DNA of 49,858 bases from Bacteroidales bacterium (GTDB taxonomy: Bacteria; Bacteroidota; Bacteroidia; Bacteroidales; Tenuifilaceae), in contig JACABB010000037.1 of NCBI GenBank assembly GCA_013376985.1, forward strand, positions 1 through 49,858, written 5' to 3'. The notes below the pieces were generated by a model. The model searched no databases. It had not been told where the DNA came from and saw nothing but the letters and a program-made list of their open reading frames with translations. The position numbers and the translations under genes were made by a program. Positions 28,161 to 36,633 of the stretch are shown one piece after another (the stretch's first letter is position 1; each line of letters starts with the position of its first letter).

Positions 28161-28901
28161 TTCCCAATTCTTAACCGCATCCTTGTAGTTGTTCGTAAAT
28201 CCATGATGTGCTGTAAAAATATATTCAGCATTTTCGATGTTGGTTAATTTGCTAATAGATTTTAAGGCAGTTTTGGTATCCATATTAAAAAACTCGCTGA
28301 ATCCGCTTATTTTTCCTGCTTTTAAACCTAGAGCATCTCCCGTAAATAGATATTTATCGTTTATCAAGTAGCACATTGAGCCGGGCGTATGACCGGGGAC
28401 AAGAATACCTTTAATCTTTAGATTTAACAGATTTATTACCTGATTGTCATCTAAAAGGTTGTATGGTCTATCCAGCTTGCTATTTTTGAAAAATAAGAAT
28501 CTAGATTTTTCCCCAGTAACCATCTGCTCTTCTTGCTTTGATATGTAAATTGATGCTTTGGGGAATAAACTTATTGCTTTAACATGATCGCTATCGGTAT
28601 GCGTAAGCAGGATTGATACTACATCATCGGGGCTAATTTTAAGTTTGATAAGACCTTCCTTAATACCTTCAATGGTATTACCCCCGTCAATTGCAACATA
28701 CCCGATACCACTTTTAATTATATAGATATTCACAAATGAATCCTTAATAGCATATATGCTATCAGCAACTTGGCCTGTTTCTGTAGGCGACATCTTTTTA
28801 ACTTCCGAAGATGCTTTAATTCCATACCATGCAAAAAGGATAACAATTAAAGCGATTACAGTACCGATGCCCCAAAGGGTTTTTTTTATTGTTTTTTTCA
28901 T
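28155..28901 (-). CDS. MBL-fold metallo-hydrolase, membrane-anchored
   Basis: A 248-residue protein with an N-terminal anchor or signal (about 7-27) and a metallo-beta-lactamase fold. The metal motif reads THTDSDHV, that is H-x-D-x-D-H with Asp in place of the second His; further ligands are GHTPGSM, FTGDAL and TAHHG. The Asp variant is seen in some MBL hydrolases. Function unknown; hydrolases of thioesters, lactones and phosphodiesters share this fold. Located upstream of the tricorn-type protease gene by 110 bases on the same strand. Confidence 0.85.
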   Translation of the reverse strand: MKKTIKKTLWGIGTVIALIVILFAWYGIKASSEVKKMSPTETGQVADSIYAIKDSFVNIYIIKSGIGYVAIDGGNTIEGIKEGLIKLKISPDDVVSILLTHTDSDHVKAISLFPKASIYISKQEEQMVTGEKSRFLFFKNSKLDRPYNLLDDNQVINLLNLKIKGILVPGHTPGSMCYLINDKYLFTGDALGLKAGKISGFSEFFNMDTKTALKSISKLTNIENAEYIFTAHHGFTNNYKDAVKNWEK

Positions 28902-29092
28902 CTATGCAAATATTTGGTTGTTAATATGTAATGGTTTTAATTTCAACACTCATTTTTGAGCGGATGAACCCCGCCGAAGGCAAACATTCATGTTTTGTTT
29001 ATTTTCATTTGTGTTAACAACTTAACATGGGTTTTTCATAAGAATAGACCATTAAGTTATCTATAACCCTAGAACAAAGTTAATAAAATAAA

Positions 29093-29117
29093 AAGCACGG
29101 TGTGTAAAACCGTGCTT
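29093..29117 (-). terminator. Terminator of the GLPGLI/barrel operon
   Basis: A perfect 9-base-pair stem (29093-29101 with 29109-29117) with a 7-base loop, 77 bases after the barrel gene, followed on the minus strand by a T-rich run (TTTATTTTATTA). It could also work in the other direction less well. Confidence 0.7.
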
Positions 29118-29194
29118 CGTGATATTCTTTTTAAAAAATAGACATTTACAGGTTAAATAATAAGCATACTGAATATCAATCAAAACCTAATATT

Positions 29195-31957
29195 CTAGCG
29201 TCTTTTATCTATATTGACACTAATTCCTCCATTATTATCACCAAACTTGTTCAACCTAAACTTTAGCGATAGCAGTATATATCTCCCAATTGTATTAGAA
29301 TGTACCTCGCGCAAATAGTTGAGTTCACTGGTTCTGGAAATGCCTGTATTTTTATTTAGTAGGTCAGCTCCTTCAAGGGTAAGCATAACACGCTTATTGC
29401 TTTTAAAGTAGTAGTTTATTTCAGCACCAAGTAGTGGAACGGTAACCGCTTTACTGAAACTTTGCGAGTTATACTTGGTAATATCGCCCGTTAGGCGAAA
29501 ATGCCAACGTTCATGGGGTGTATAATTAATCTCTCCAAATCCAGCATAGTTAAAATATTTACGATTAAGTTCCTTTTGAATCGAGTATTTGGCATCAGTC
29601 ATTGTAATTTCTGCACCTATTTCAACATCCCATTTTTCTTTTTTCCGATTATCAAAACTCAGTTTAAAATTGTGAGTAAGATTTGTATTGGTATTGCTGA
29701 TAGTATTAATATAGCTAATTCCTCTATTCCATCGTTCCTGTGCAGCCACTCTGATTTTTATACCTAAAAACTTGATTGGTGTTGAAAAATCTAGCATAGC
29801 CGTTGCAGAATAGTCTTCAGGTACATTTACCAAGGAAATTCTTTGATTTAGATTACTCCCAATAATGTAAGAATTACTTATTTTATCCTTAGTATAGGTT
29901 GCATTTAAGTTTGCGAATATTGAGGTGAATGAGAAGTTATCGAATAGAAGCCAGCTGATAAAGAGTTCGTGATTATACTCTGGTTTAAGATTTCGGTTGC
30001 CATAGTAAAGAGCCAAAGGATTACTACTACTGATTATTGGAACTAGTTGCGAAGCATTAGGTATTACTGACGATGTAGAGTAATGAACGCTAAATTTACG
30101 CCCCATTCTAGGATCATACTCCCAACTTGCAGATGGCAATAGAAAAGAGGTATTAGAGTTTATTTTAGATGTATCATTGAGTTCGTTAGTTCTATTTCCC
30201 GTTTCGTACGCCAAGCCAAGAGTAAATCTCGATTTCTTCTTGATATATTTCATAGTCAATTCAGGTTTTACCCATTGGTAGTTACGGTTTAACTTTGGAC
30301 TCAGAGTATCTATTGGTGAGAGTAGATTTATATCATCATCCTGTTTTCGAGATAAAATTTCTGATGTTGCTCCTGCACTTACCAATGGCTCGATGTACAA
30401 ATGTGAACCAATTTTACGCAGGGCTTTTATCGCACCAGAATACTGAATATTATCTATTTGATTATTGTAGAACTGACTACTTGCAATTGGTGTAGGACTA
30501 GGCATTATTTGCATTGAATTATTCCAATCGCTTTTATTAAGATTATGGGTGTATTGAATATTACCGCTAACCTTAACCATTTTCCAGTTGCCATAAATTT
30601 TTCGCAACCACGAAGCATCAGTATTTGTTTTTAGCTGATTTGATTTGCTTCCATTATAACTGTTGAGAAGGTTTACAGGGTTTCCTTCAATTGCGCTTAA
30701 CGTTGAGCTATTCGTTTTCGATCGCTCCTCCGTAAGAGTAACAATCCCATTTATCATGTAAAACTGCACGCTATCCGATTTATTTCGCCAACCAAAGTTA
30801 AACAGGTGATTACGATTTGAACCATTGCCATTTTCGGATGAGTTTTGTTCAAACGATTTGTCATTTGTGAAGTTACGTGAGTAAACCGATTGGGTCAAAT
30901 CTTTATTGGAGCCATTACCCATGTAGCTAAAGTTAACCCGATTATTCTTCTTAATCTCATAGGAGTAGTTAATGCCGCCTGCACCCGATGTAACATTCCC
31001 TGTTATTGGTTGTCCAAAGTCTACAGGAATACTATTATCCCCGCCAATTGTTATTCTTGCGCCGCCACCGCCACCCATCATACTTTTGATTCCACCATTA
31101 AAATCCAGGTAATCGCTGAATGAAAAGCCCGGTCGGTTTACATTATTTAGCATTCCCAGCATTGCAAACTGATGTTTTTCGCTAAACCGATAAACTTTAG
31201 CATTCCCTTGATAGTAATTTTTGGCATCGCCACCCCCTTTTAAATCTCCGAATACCGCCTTCTTCTTGTCATCTTTGAGCATAAAGTTGATTGTTTTATC
31301 ATACTCATTATCATCAATGCCAAGCATTTCCGACTCATCCGATTTTTTATTGTAAACCTGAACTTTGTTTATTGCATCGGAGGGTAAATTCTTGGTAGCA
31401 ACTTTTGGGTCGTTGCCGAAAAACTCCTTACCATCAACCAGTACCTTTTTTACATTTTCGCCCATTGCTTTAATGTTTCCAGATCTATCCACTTCAATTC
31501 CCGGAAGTTTTCTTAATAGATCTTCGGCAACAGCATCGGGTTTGGTTTTAAATGCACTCGCATTATATTCAACGGTATCCTTTTTTATGAGCAACGGTAT
31601 TCTTTCCCCTTTTACTTGAACCTCAGCAATACTAAGCGAGTTAGGCTGTAAGATTATTGAACCAAAATTCTCACCATCGGTCAAGGGGATATCTATGTTT
31701 TTAAAGAATGTTTTATATCCTAGAAACGCTGTTTGCATCAGATAATTACCCGAGCGCACCTTTGTAATCTCAAATCGCCCCTCGGAGTTGGTTATCCCGA
31801 AGTAGGAAAGCGTTGAGTCTGCTGGGTTTAGTAATGCAACTGTGGCAAACTGCAAAGGCTTTCCTTCAGGATCAATTACATCGCCTTCAATTGTATTTTG
31901 CTGGCTGAATGCAAAAAGTGGAATAAAGAGGATTAAAGTGGCAATAATGATTTTCAT
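29195..31957 (-). CDS. Outer-membrane beta-barrel protein (TonB-receptor-like)
   Basis: A 920-residue protein with a signal peptide (about 1-18), a CarboxypepD-reg-like domain (about 22-105, DPEGKPLQFATVALLNPADSTL), a plug-like domain (about 120-230, LRKLPGIEVDRSGNIKAMGE and VLVDGKEFFGNDPKVATKNLP) and a long barrel to the end. This is the outer-membrane beta-barrel family of Bacteroidota that resembles TonB-dependent receptors but often lacks a clear TonB box. A glycine run (MMGGGGGA) lies near residue 295. The GLPGLI gene is 51 bases upstream, so the pair is probably one transcript. Ligand unknown. Confidence 0.9.
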   Translation of the reverse strand: MKIIIATLILFIPLFAFSQQNTIEGDVIDPEGKPLQFATVALLNPADSTLSYFGITNSEGRFEITKVRSGNYLMQTAFLGYKTFFKNIDIPLTDGENFGSIILQPNSLSIAEVQVKGERIPLLIKKDTVEYNASAFKTKPDAVAEDLLRKLPGIEVDRSGNIKAMGENVKKVLVDGKEFFGNDPKVATKNLPSDAINKVQVYNKKSDESEMLGIDDNEYDKTINFMLKDDKKKAVFGDLKGGGDAKNYYQGNAKVYRFSEKHQFAMLGMLNNVNRPGFSFSDYLDFNGGIKSMMGGGGGARITIGGDNSIPVDFGQPITGNVTSGAGGINYSYEIKKNNRVNFSYMGNGSNKDLTQSVYSRNFTNDKSFEQNSSENGNGSNRNHLFNFGWRNKSDSVQFYMINGIVTLTEERSKTNSSTLSAIEGNPVNLLNSYNGSKSNQLKTNTDASWLRKIYGNWKMVKVSGNIQYTHNLNKSDWNNSMQIMPSPTPIASSQFYNNQIDNIQYSGAIKALRKIGSHLYIEPLVSAGATSEILSRKQDDDINLLSPIDTLSPKLNRNYQWVKPELTMKYIKKKSRFTLGLAYETGNRTNELNDTSKINSNTSFLLPSASWEYDPRMGRKFSVHYSTSSVIPNASQLVPIISSSNPLALYYGNRNLKPEYNHELFISWLLFDNFSFTSIFANLNATYTKDKISNSYIIGSNLNQRISLVNVPEDYSATAMLDFSTPIKFLGIKIRVAAQERWNRGISYINTISNTNTNLTHNFKLSFDNRKKEKWDVEIGAEITMTDAKYSIQKELNRKYFNYAGFGEINYTPHERWHFRLTGDITKYNSQSFSKAVTVPLLGAEINYYFKSNKRVMLTLEGADLLNKNTGISRTSELNYLREVHSNTIGRYILLSLKFRLNKFGDNNGGISVNIDKRR

Positions 31958-32008
31958 TTTTTATAAATATAAGATTTGCAGTTGATTGATGTAAGCGGTG
32001 GATTATTT

Positions 32009-32770
32009 TTACCTTGTTCTTATAATCACCGTTGCACCATCGCCTCCTTGACCGAGATTCATCTCTTTCCTTTTTTCATCAACTATTTTATTGAACTCTT
32101 TTCGGGTAACCTTTTTACCCTCACTAGGTTTTACTAGTAAAGAAGAATCAATTTCTTTCAGATTGATTACTTGAGCGTTATAGATTATTTTGCCATTGTC
32201 AATATCCATAGCAAGAATTAGCCCTGGCAAACCAACGTAACCATCGGGACCTGTAGAAATAGGAATTTCAGGTGTAAACCAAGCCATTGTTTTTCTTTTG
32301 GCACCTATAAGCTCAGCCTCTAAGCAGTTATGCTCCATAATACTTTTTTGATTTCCAGTTAACTTCCATTGTGCAGTATCTGTTTTAGTTTCGATAAGAA
32401 ATGTGCGGGTCATAAACTCACGTTGTTCAAAATTGATCTTCGATTTCAAATCGCTGAAAATAATTTCATTTGGTTCCGCTATTTTTATTAAGACATTTGC
32501 ACCCCCAGATGTTTCCTGAGTTACATCTTCATCTTCTTGATTATCATTGAACTGATGATAGAGCGATGCATCTGCGTTGAATATTAACTCTTTATAAGTC
32601 TTGCGTTCCTTTGGGAGCATATGCTCAAACTGAGAAGCATCGCCTCCATTTACCTTAATCTGTAATTGTCTAACTGTTTCGTAGATAATTTGTCCTTTGC
32701 TGTTATCAGTTTGTGCATTAGCCATGTATGCAATCAAAACTGTAATAAAAATTGCGATTGTCTTTTTCAT
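32009..32770 (-). CDS. GLPGLI family protein
   Basis: A 253-residue secreted protein with a signal peptide (about 1-19, YMANAQT) and the family's name-giving motif, exact in YVGLPGLILAMDI (near 185). Residues near 145-150 include a Cys in EHNCLEAE that is commonly conserved in the family. GLPGLI proteins are found only in Bacteroidota, often beside outer-membrane barrels or peptidases; their function is unknown. It is the first gene of the pair with the barrel protein and its promoter faces a histidine kinase gene. Confidence 0.92.
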   Translation of the reverse strand: MKKTIAIFITVLIAYMANAQTDNSKGQIIYETVRQLQIKVNGGDASQFEHMLPKERKTYKELIFNADASLYHQFNDNQEDEDVTQETSGGANVLIKIAEPNEIIFSDLKSKINFEQREFMTRTFLIETKTDTAQWKLTGNQKSIMEHNCLEAELIGAKRKTMAWFTPEIPISTGPDGYVGLPGLILAMDIDNGKIIYNAQVINLKEIDSSLLVKPSEGKKVTRKEFNKIVDEKRKEMNLGQGGDGATVIIRTR

Positions 32771-32824
32771 CTCTCTAAAGTTTTATATTTTACATGTTAA
32801 AAAATTGATGCTGTTAATTCGATT

Positions 32825-32832
32825 CAAAAGTA
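32825..32832 (-). promoter_or_regulatory. -7 element of the GLPGLI operon
   Basis: The minus strand reads TACTTTTG, a perfect TAnnTTTG, 55 bases upstream of the GLPGLI start codon. The -33 region lacks TTG and instead abuts GGTTAA repeats, as would suit a promoter that depends on an activator. Confidence 0.5.
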
Positions 32833-32853
32833 GAACCTGAAAGGGTAGGAGTA

Positions 32854-32890
32854 GGTTAACCCCAACCCAATTAAGGTTAATTAAGGTTAA
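32854..32890. promoter_or_regulatory. Three GGTTAA repeats, candidate response-regulator site
   Basis: GGTTAA occurs at 32854-32859, 32875-32880 and 32885-32890; the last two form an exact tandem of the 10-mer TTAAGGTTAA (32871-32890). The array lies between the divergent GLPGLI operon and the histidine kinase gene, just upstream of the -7 element at 32825-32832. OmpR-type regulators bind direct repeats about one helical turn apart, so the regulator coded at 34688-35377 is the natural candidate. Confidence 0.45.
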
Positions 32891-32943
32891 TGATTTTAGC
32901 TAATAACCTATAAATGATTTACTTTTACACTACAATTTGATTG

Positions 32944-34470
32944 ATGAAAGACTCACGTAAAATATCTCGAATTAGACTGTTGATGGTTATTAGCCATTTA
33001 TTGCTCACCCTTTTTGTTATTCAGTGGCTTGTTACCCGCTATACTCAGGAAAAAAGCACGTTGAAAAAGGAGCTAGGTCGTGAGTTTATGGAGTCTGAAG
33101 AGAAGATGTTAGACTCCTTGCTGATGGTTAAAGTTGTTGATCCTTTTTTGCAGAAGAAAGGAAAATCGCACTTTCAGATGTTAGTTGTGAGAGACAGTTC
33201 GAAGCTAAATATTTTGCGACATCGAGTGGGCAATAATAAAATTGAAAGGGATTGTATTATAGCTAAAAGCACTGGACTTAATAGTCATAAACCTCAATCA
33301 ATCAATATAAGAATCGAAAGTAAATCCGATGATGACACAACTATAATTGCTACGAATAAAGCAGATTTTATAGGCGATTCGCTTAAATCAGTGAACTTTA
33401 GAGATAAATTTCTTATTCAGAGCATCAAGGTACTATCTAGCAAAACACCTGATTTAAAAGGGAACAAAGGTTCTGTTTTTTATAAGAATACCGCCGATTT
33501 GGATAGCTCTATACTTCTTAAGCAGTTCGAGAAAAGAACATCAGCTAATAATTTTAGGCTGATTTGGGTTAGGAACGATTCCACAAAAAAGGCAAATGCT
33601 GATTTGTTTTTCCAATCGGGGATGCTCGATAATAGACTTGGTGTTAATGTGGAGCATTTTAGCTTTTATCTTTTTAGAAAGATTTTTCCTCAGATCATTT
33701 TCGGATTCATACTGATTTTGCTTACTGGCGCATCATTCATAATTGCATTTGTTAGCCTTAAAAAGCAGGTGCAGCTGAATAAAATCCGAAACGATTTTGT
33801 TGGGAATATCTCCCACGAGCTCAAAACACCCGTTGCCACGGTTAAGGTTGCGCTCGAAGCACTTCAAAGTTTTAACATTAAAAACGAGCCCATTAAGGCC
33901 GATGAGTATATTCAGATTGCTCAAATTGAAATGAATAGGCTTGACATGCTTATACAGAAGGTTTTAACATCATCGGTTTATGATGAGGCGCATGAGCTAA
34001 TGAAGCAAGAACCGCTATTGATCAAAGATGTTGTTGATGAGGTTATTAGATCGATGCAGATAAGACTAAATCAGGCTGAGAGCCAACTAACCGTTGATTA
34101 TGGCAATGAGAACCTTACTGTATATGCCGATAGAATGCACCTACAGGGAGTTTTGATTAACCTATTAGATAATTGTATAAAATATGTTGAGGGGAAACCT
34201 TCAATATCAATAAAGATTTTTAGGGAAGGAGAGAGCGTGACCCTTACAGTATCTGATAATGGAATTGGCATACCCGAAGAGTATCTTAATAAGGTATTCG
34301 ATAAATTTTTTAGAGTACCCAACGAGAATAAGCATAACGTAAAGGGCTATGGGCTTGGTTTGAGCTATGCCGCTATGGTAATGAAACAGCATGAGGGTGA
34401 CATAAGTGTGGAGAATTTAAAAGAAGGTGGATGTAAATTCTCACTAACATTTCCGCTGAAGTTAAAGTAG
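32944..34470 (+). CDS. Membrane-bound sensor histidine kinase
   Basis: 508 residues from the ATG at 32944 (a TTG directly in front at 32941 is less likely). It has a first membrane helix (about 10-30), a periplasmic sensor region of about 210 residues without a recognised domain, a second helix (about 248-270), a HisKA dimerisation domain with the phosphoacceptor His291 in GNISHELKTPVATVK, and a HATPase domain with DNCIKYVEG, SDNGIGIPEEYL and GYGLGLSY. The partner regulator follows after a 217-base gap. By position the pair should control the divergent GLPGLI/barrel operon. It resembles the RprX-type kinases of Bacteroides. Confidence 0.93.
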   Translation: MKDSRKISRIRLLMVISHLLLTLFVIQWLVTRYTQEKSTLKKELGREFMESEEKMLDSLLMVKVVDPFLQKKGKSHFQMLVVRDSSKLNILRHRVGNNKIERDCIIAKSTGLNSHKPQSINIRIESKSDDDTTIIATNKADFIGDSLKSVNFRDKFLIQSIKVLSSKTPDLKGNKGSVFYKNTADLDSSILLKQFEKRTSANNFRLIWVRNDSTKKANADLFFQSGMLDNRLGVNVEHFSFYLFRKIFPQIIFGFILILLTGASFIIAFVSLKKQVQLNKIRNDFVGNISHELKTPVATVKVALEALQSFNIKNEPIKADEYIQIAQIEMNRLDMLIQKVLTSSVYDEAHELMKQEPLLIKDVVDEVIRSMQIRLNQAESQLTVDYGNENLTVYADRMHLQGVLINLLDNCIKYVEGKPSISIKIFREGESVTLTVSDNGIGIPEEYLNKVFDKFFRVPNENKHNVKGYGLGLSYAAMVMKQHEGDISVENLKEGGCKFSLTFPLKLK

Positions 34471-34536
34471 GTTTGATATAAAAACGATATACTAATCTAT
34501 ATATCAGTCAATTTATTCTGTTTGAGTCAGTGGAAT

Positions 34537-34619
34537 AATGGAAGATTGGAATAATGGAAAATACAAGTAAAAAATTTAGCCTTTTGTTTCCCAATATTCC
34601 ACTATTCCAACCTTCCATT
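34537..34619. repeat. Imperfect inverted repeat between kinase and regulator genes
   Basis: Two 26-base arms (34537-34562 and 34594-34619), both built from GGAATA/ATGGAA units, are near-complementary. They fill much of the 217-base gap between kinase and regulator genes. A similar TTCCA-rich stretch, about 35391-35420, follows the regulator gene. Such elements recur in Bacteroidota intergenic DNA; a terminator or mobile repeat are both possible. Confidence 0.5.
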
Positions 34620-34687
34620 GCTACATGATATATATTTGAAAATAAACATACTATTATGTTTGTTGAGTTGAACTCACGTTACTTATC

Positions 34688-35377
34688 ATGAAAAAGAAGG
34701 TTTTATACATAGAGGATGAGCCCTTTTTAGGCAAAATTGTACATGAAACGCTTCAAAAGCAAGGATTTGATGTTGTTCTAATTACCGATGGGGCAAGGGT
34801 TATGCAGAGTTTCAACACCTTTACCCCCGATATCTGTGTACTTGATATTATGCTTCCCAATATTGATGGTTATACCCTTTGTGCCGATATCCGAAAGAAA
34901 TACCCAAACCTCCCAGTTATTTTCCTTACGGCTAAAACTGAAACCCTTGATTTAGTAAAAGGTTTTGAGGTTGGCGGAACCGATTACATCCGCAAACCAT
35001 TCAGCATGGAGGAGTTAATTGTTCGAATAAACAACCTGTTAAACCTTATGGCTGGGGCTAAAAACCCCAAGGATACTCAAAGCGAGAGGGTTTTGGGTAA
35101 ATATCGATATTCACCAATGCGCTACGAGCTAATTTCGCCAACCAGAACCGTTAAACTTTCACAGCGTGAACAGGAGGTACTTAGCATACTTACAACAAAT
35201 ATTAATCAAACCGTTGAGCGCAAATATCTCCTAAAAACTGTTTGGGGCGACGACTCCTTTTTTAACTCACGCACACTTGATGTGTATATCCGTAAACTCC
35301 GTGAATATTTCTTAGAGGATTCCAACATTGAATTAGTTACACTGAAAGGGAAAGGTTATCTATTTTTAATTCGATAA
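34688..35377 (+). CDS. OmpR-family response regulator
   Basis: 229 residues. The receiver domain (1-118) has Glu9-Asp10 acidic residues, the phosphoacceptor Asp53 in CVLDIMLPN, Thr in IFLTAKTET and Lys in YIRKPFSMEEL. The winged-helix domain (about 130-228) ends with the usual TLDVYIRKLREYF and LVTLKGKGYLFLI. It is the likely partner of the kinase coded upstream and resembles RprY. Its targets are probably the GLPGLI operon and its own kinase gene. Confidence 0.94.
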   Translation: MKKKVLYIEDEPFLGKIVHETLQKQGFDVVLITDGARVMQSFNTFTPDICVLDIMLPNIDGYTLCADIRKKYPNLPVIFLTAKTETLDLVKGFEVGGTDYIRKPFSMEELIVRINNLLNLMAGAKNPKDTQSERVLGKYRYSPMRYELISPTRTVKLSQREQEVLSILTTNINQTVERKYLLKTVWGDDSFFNSRTLDVYIRKLREYFLEDSNIELVTLKGKGYLFLIR

Positions 35378-35488
35378 TTAACGTAAACTCGTTTCCAATT
35401 TTCCACCACTCCATTGCTCCAAACAAAACAAATTGATTGATTTTCAAATTAATAGATTGTTTTTACTCCAAACTAACGTTAATTATCG
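35372..35488. repeat. Perfect 13-base inverted repeat flanking the gene junction
   Basis: CGATAATTAACGT at 35372-35384, overlapping the end of the regulator gene, has an exact inverted copy at 35476-35488. The 91 bases between them hold no gene. The genes on either side are convergent; the repeat may form a long-loop hairpin or mark an inserted element. Confidence 0.4.
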
Positions 35489-35500
35489 CATTTTTCAATA

Positions 35501-36250
35501 TCAAAATAAAAAAACCATTTCATCCTCAACAAAAACAATACTTCCCTTCTCTGAAATAGTATTTTTAATATTCAATAAATCAGCATCCTTCCAGTTAGGA
35601 TTTGTATGAATTAAACCAACCCTCTCAACCTGAAACCTGCTCTGCAAATCAATAATATCCTGCAGCGAAGTATGATCCATGCTATTAACATTTACCATCG
35701 ACCAGCAATCGTGGAGAAGTAGTTTAACATCCTTTGCAGCCCGAAATGTTTCCTCACTTAATGCCGTATCCGTTGCATAATGAAGGTAATTTCCAACCGT
35801 AATTCCATACGATTTTCCAGTATGAATCTGTTCCGTGATATTTATTTTGATATTCCCGATTTGGAATCCATTTAAATCATAATCAATAAAATTAACCCTC
35901 TTCCCAATGCTCTCAACAGAAATGAAATATGGGGGTGATAAAAATGTTGTCATAATATCTTTACACGCCCTATTTATTAAATTATTTCCGGGACCATAAA
36001 TATTAATAACCTTTCCCTTTGCCCAATTGCCGATGTAGCACAGGCCAATAATATGATCGAGATGGTAATGGCTATATATAATATGTATCTCCTCATACTT
36101 ATTTAATAGATCTACATATCCCTCCAACCTTGATATTCCTGTACCTGTATCAAGAATTATTAGCGATTCACCAGAATCAATCAAAAAGCAAGAGGTTTCC
36201 TTTGCCGATGTGGGAATCCATCCACCACTTCCTAATGCAATTATTTTCAT
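35501..36250 (-). CDS. MBL-fold hydrolase, RNase Z/phosphodiesterase-like
   Basis: A 249-residue cytosolic MBL-fold protein with the complete motif HYHLDH in IIYSHYHLDHIIGL, an N-terminal GSGGW segment, a TDTAL aspartate and LLHDCW and GLIHTNP histidines later. The layout is that of the RNase Z/PhnP/cyclic phosphodiesterase branch, but it lacks the long exosite of RNase Z, so a tRNA-processing role is uncertain. A Cys-rich 56-residue protein is coded 22 bases upstream on the same strand and probably shares its transcript. Confidence 0.84.
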   Translation of the reverse strand: MKIIALGSGGWIPTSAKETSCFLIDSGESLIILDTGTGISRLEGYVDLLNKYEEIHIIYSHYHLDHIIGLCYIGNWAKGKVINIYGPGNNLINRACKDIMTTFLSPPYFISVESIGKRVNFIDYDLNGFQIGNIKINITEQIHTGKSYGITVGNYLHYATDTALSEETFRAAKDVKLLLHDCWSMVNVNSMDHTSLQDIIDLQSRFQVERVGLIHTNPNWKDADLLNIKNTISEKGSIVFVEDEMVFLF

Positions 36251-36272
36251 ACGCTATTAGCTAATTGTTGAA

Positions 36273-36443
36273 TTATCTTTCACAAAAAGGGCGACTCTTT
36301 CTCCCGCTATGATATTTAACACACTCAGCGCAATTTGTTTTTCTTGGGCATTTCAAATTTGTGCAAGGGCAATCTTTTTGACCATCTATCAAGTTCATTT
36401 TACCTTCGCCTATGGATTCATCAGTTATTTTGGTTTTTTCCAT
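36273..36443 (-). CDS. Small Cys-rich protein
   Basis: A 56-residue protein whose C-terminal half carries six Cys: CPCTNLKCPRKTNCAEC, then HSGRKSRPFCER. The spacing (C-x-C-x4-C-x5-C-x2-C-...-C) with a trailing His suggests a small metal-binding domain (zinc or iron-sulfur). I recall similar short Cys-rich proteins in Clostridia and Bacteroidota, DUF6485-like, of unknown function, but I cannot confirm the family. ATG start, no signal peptide. It is upstream of the MBL-fold gene by 22 bases on the same strand, so a shared transcript is likely. Confidence 0.72.
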   Translation of the reverse strand: MEKTKITDESIGEGKMNLIDGQKDCPCTNLKCPRKTNCAECVKYHSGRKSRPFCER

Positions 36444-36554
36444 TGTTTTGTAAAAAATAGTTGCCGCTAAACTAGGAATTAATTTATTATCTGCAAATCA
36501 TGTCCTTCCTATCTCTAATGAGTATAATTGTTCAGAATTCTTTTATGTTAACAA

Positions 36555-36616
36555 TGTTGATAAAATACAATCTAAGCGTGTTGATAAAAGATAAAAAATA
36601 ATTACATTTGTCAACA
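36555..36616. promoter_or_regulatory. Operator of the toxin-antitoxin module (three half-sites)
   Basis: TGTTGATAAAA occurs at 36555-36565 and 36579-36589 as direct repeats 24 bases apart; a third copy in inverse orientation, TTTGTCAACA, lies at 36607-36616. The second copy covers the promoter TTG and the third overlaps the -7 element, as expected for autorepression by the XRE protein coded downstream. Confidence 0.6.
36581..36610 (+). promoter_or_regulatory. Promoter of the toxin-antitoxin module
   Basis: TTG at 36581-36583, a 19-base spacer, and TACATTTG at 36603-36610, a perfect match to the Bacteroidetes consensus. Transcription should start near 36617, leaving a short leader before the ATG at 36634. 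Confidence 0.65.
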
Positions 36617-36633
36617 CAGAATAAACGTTAATT

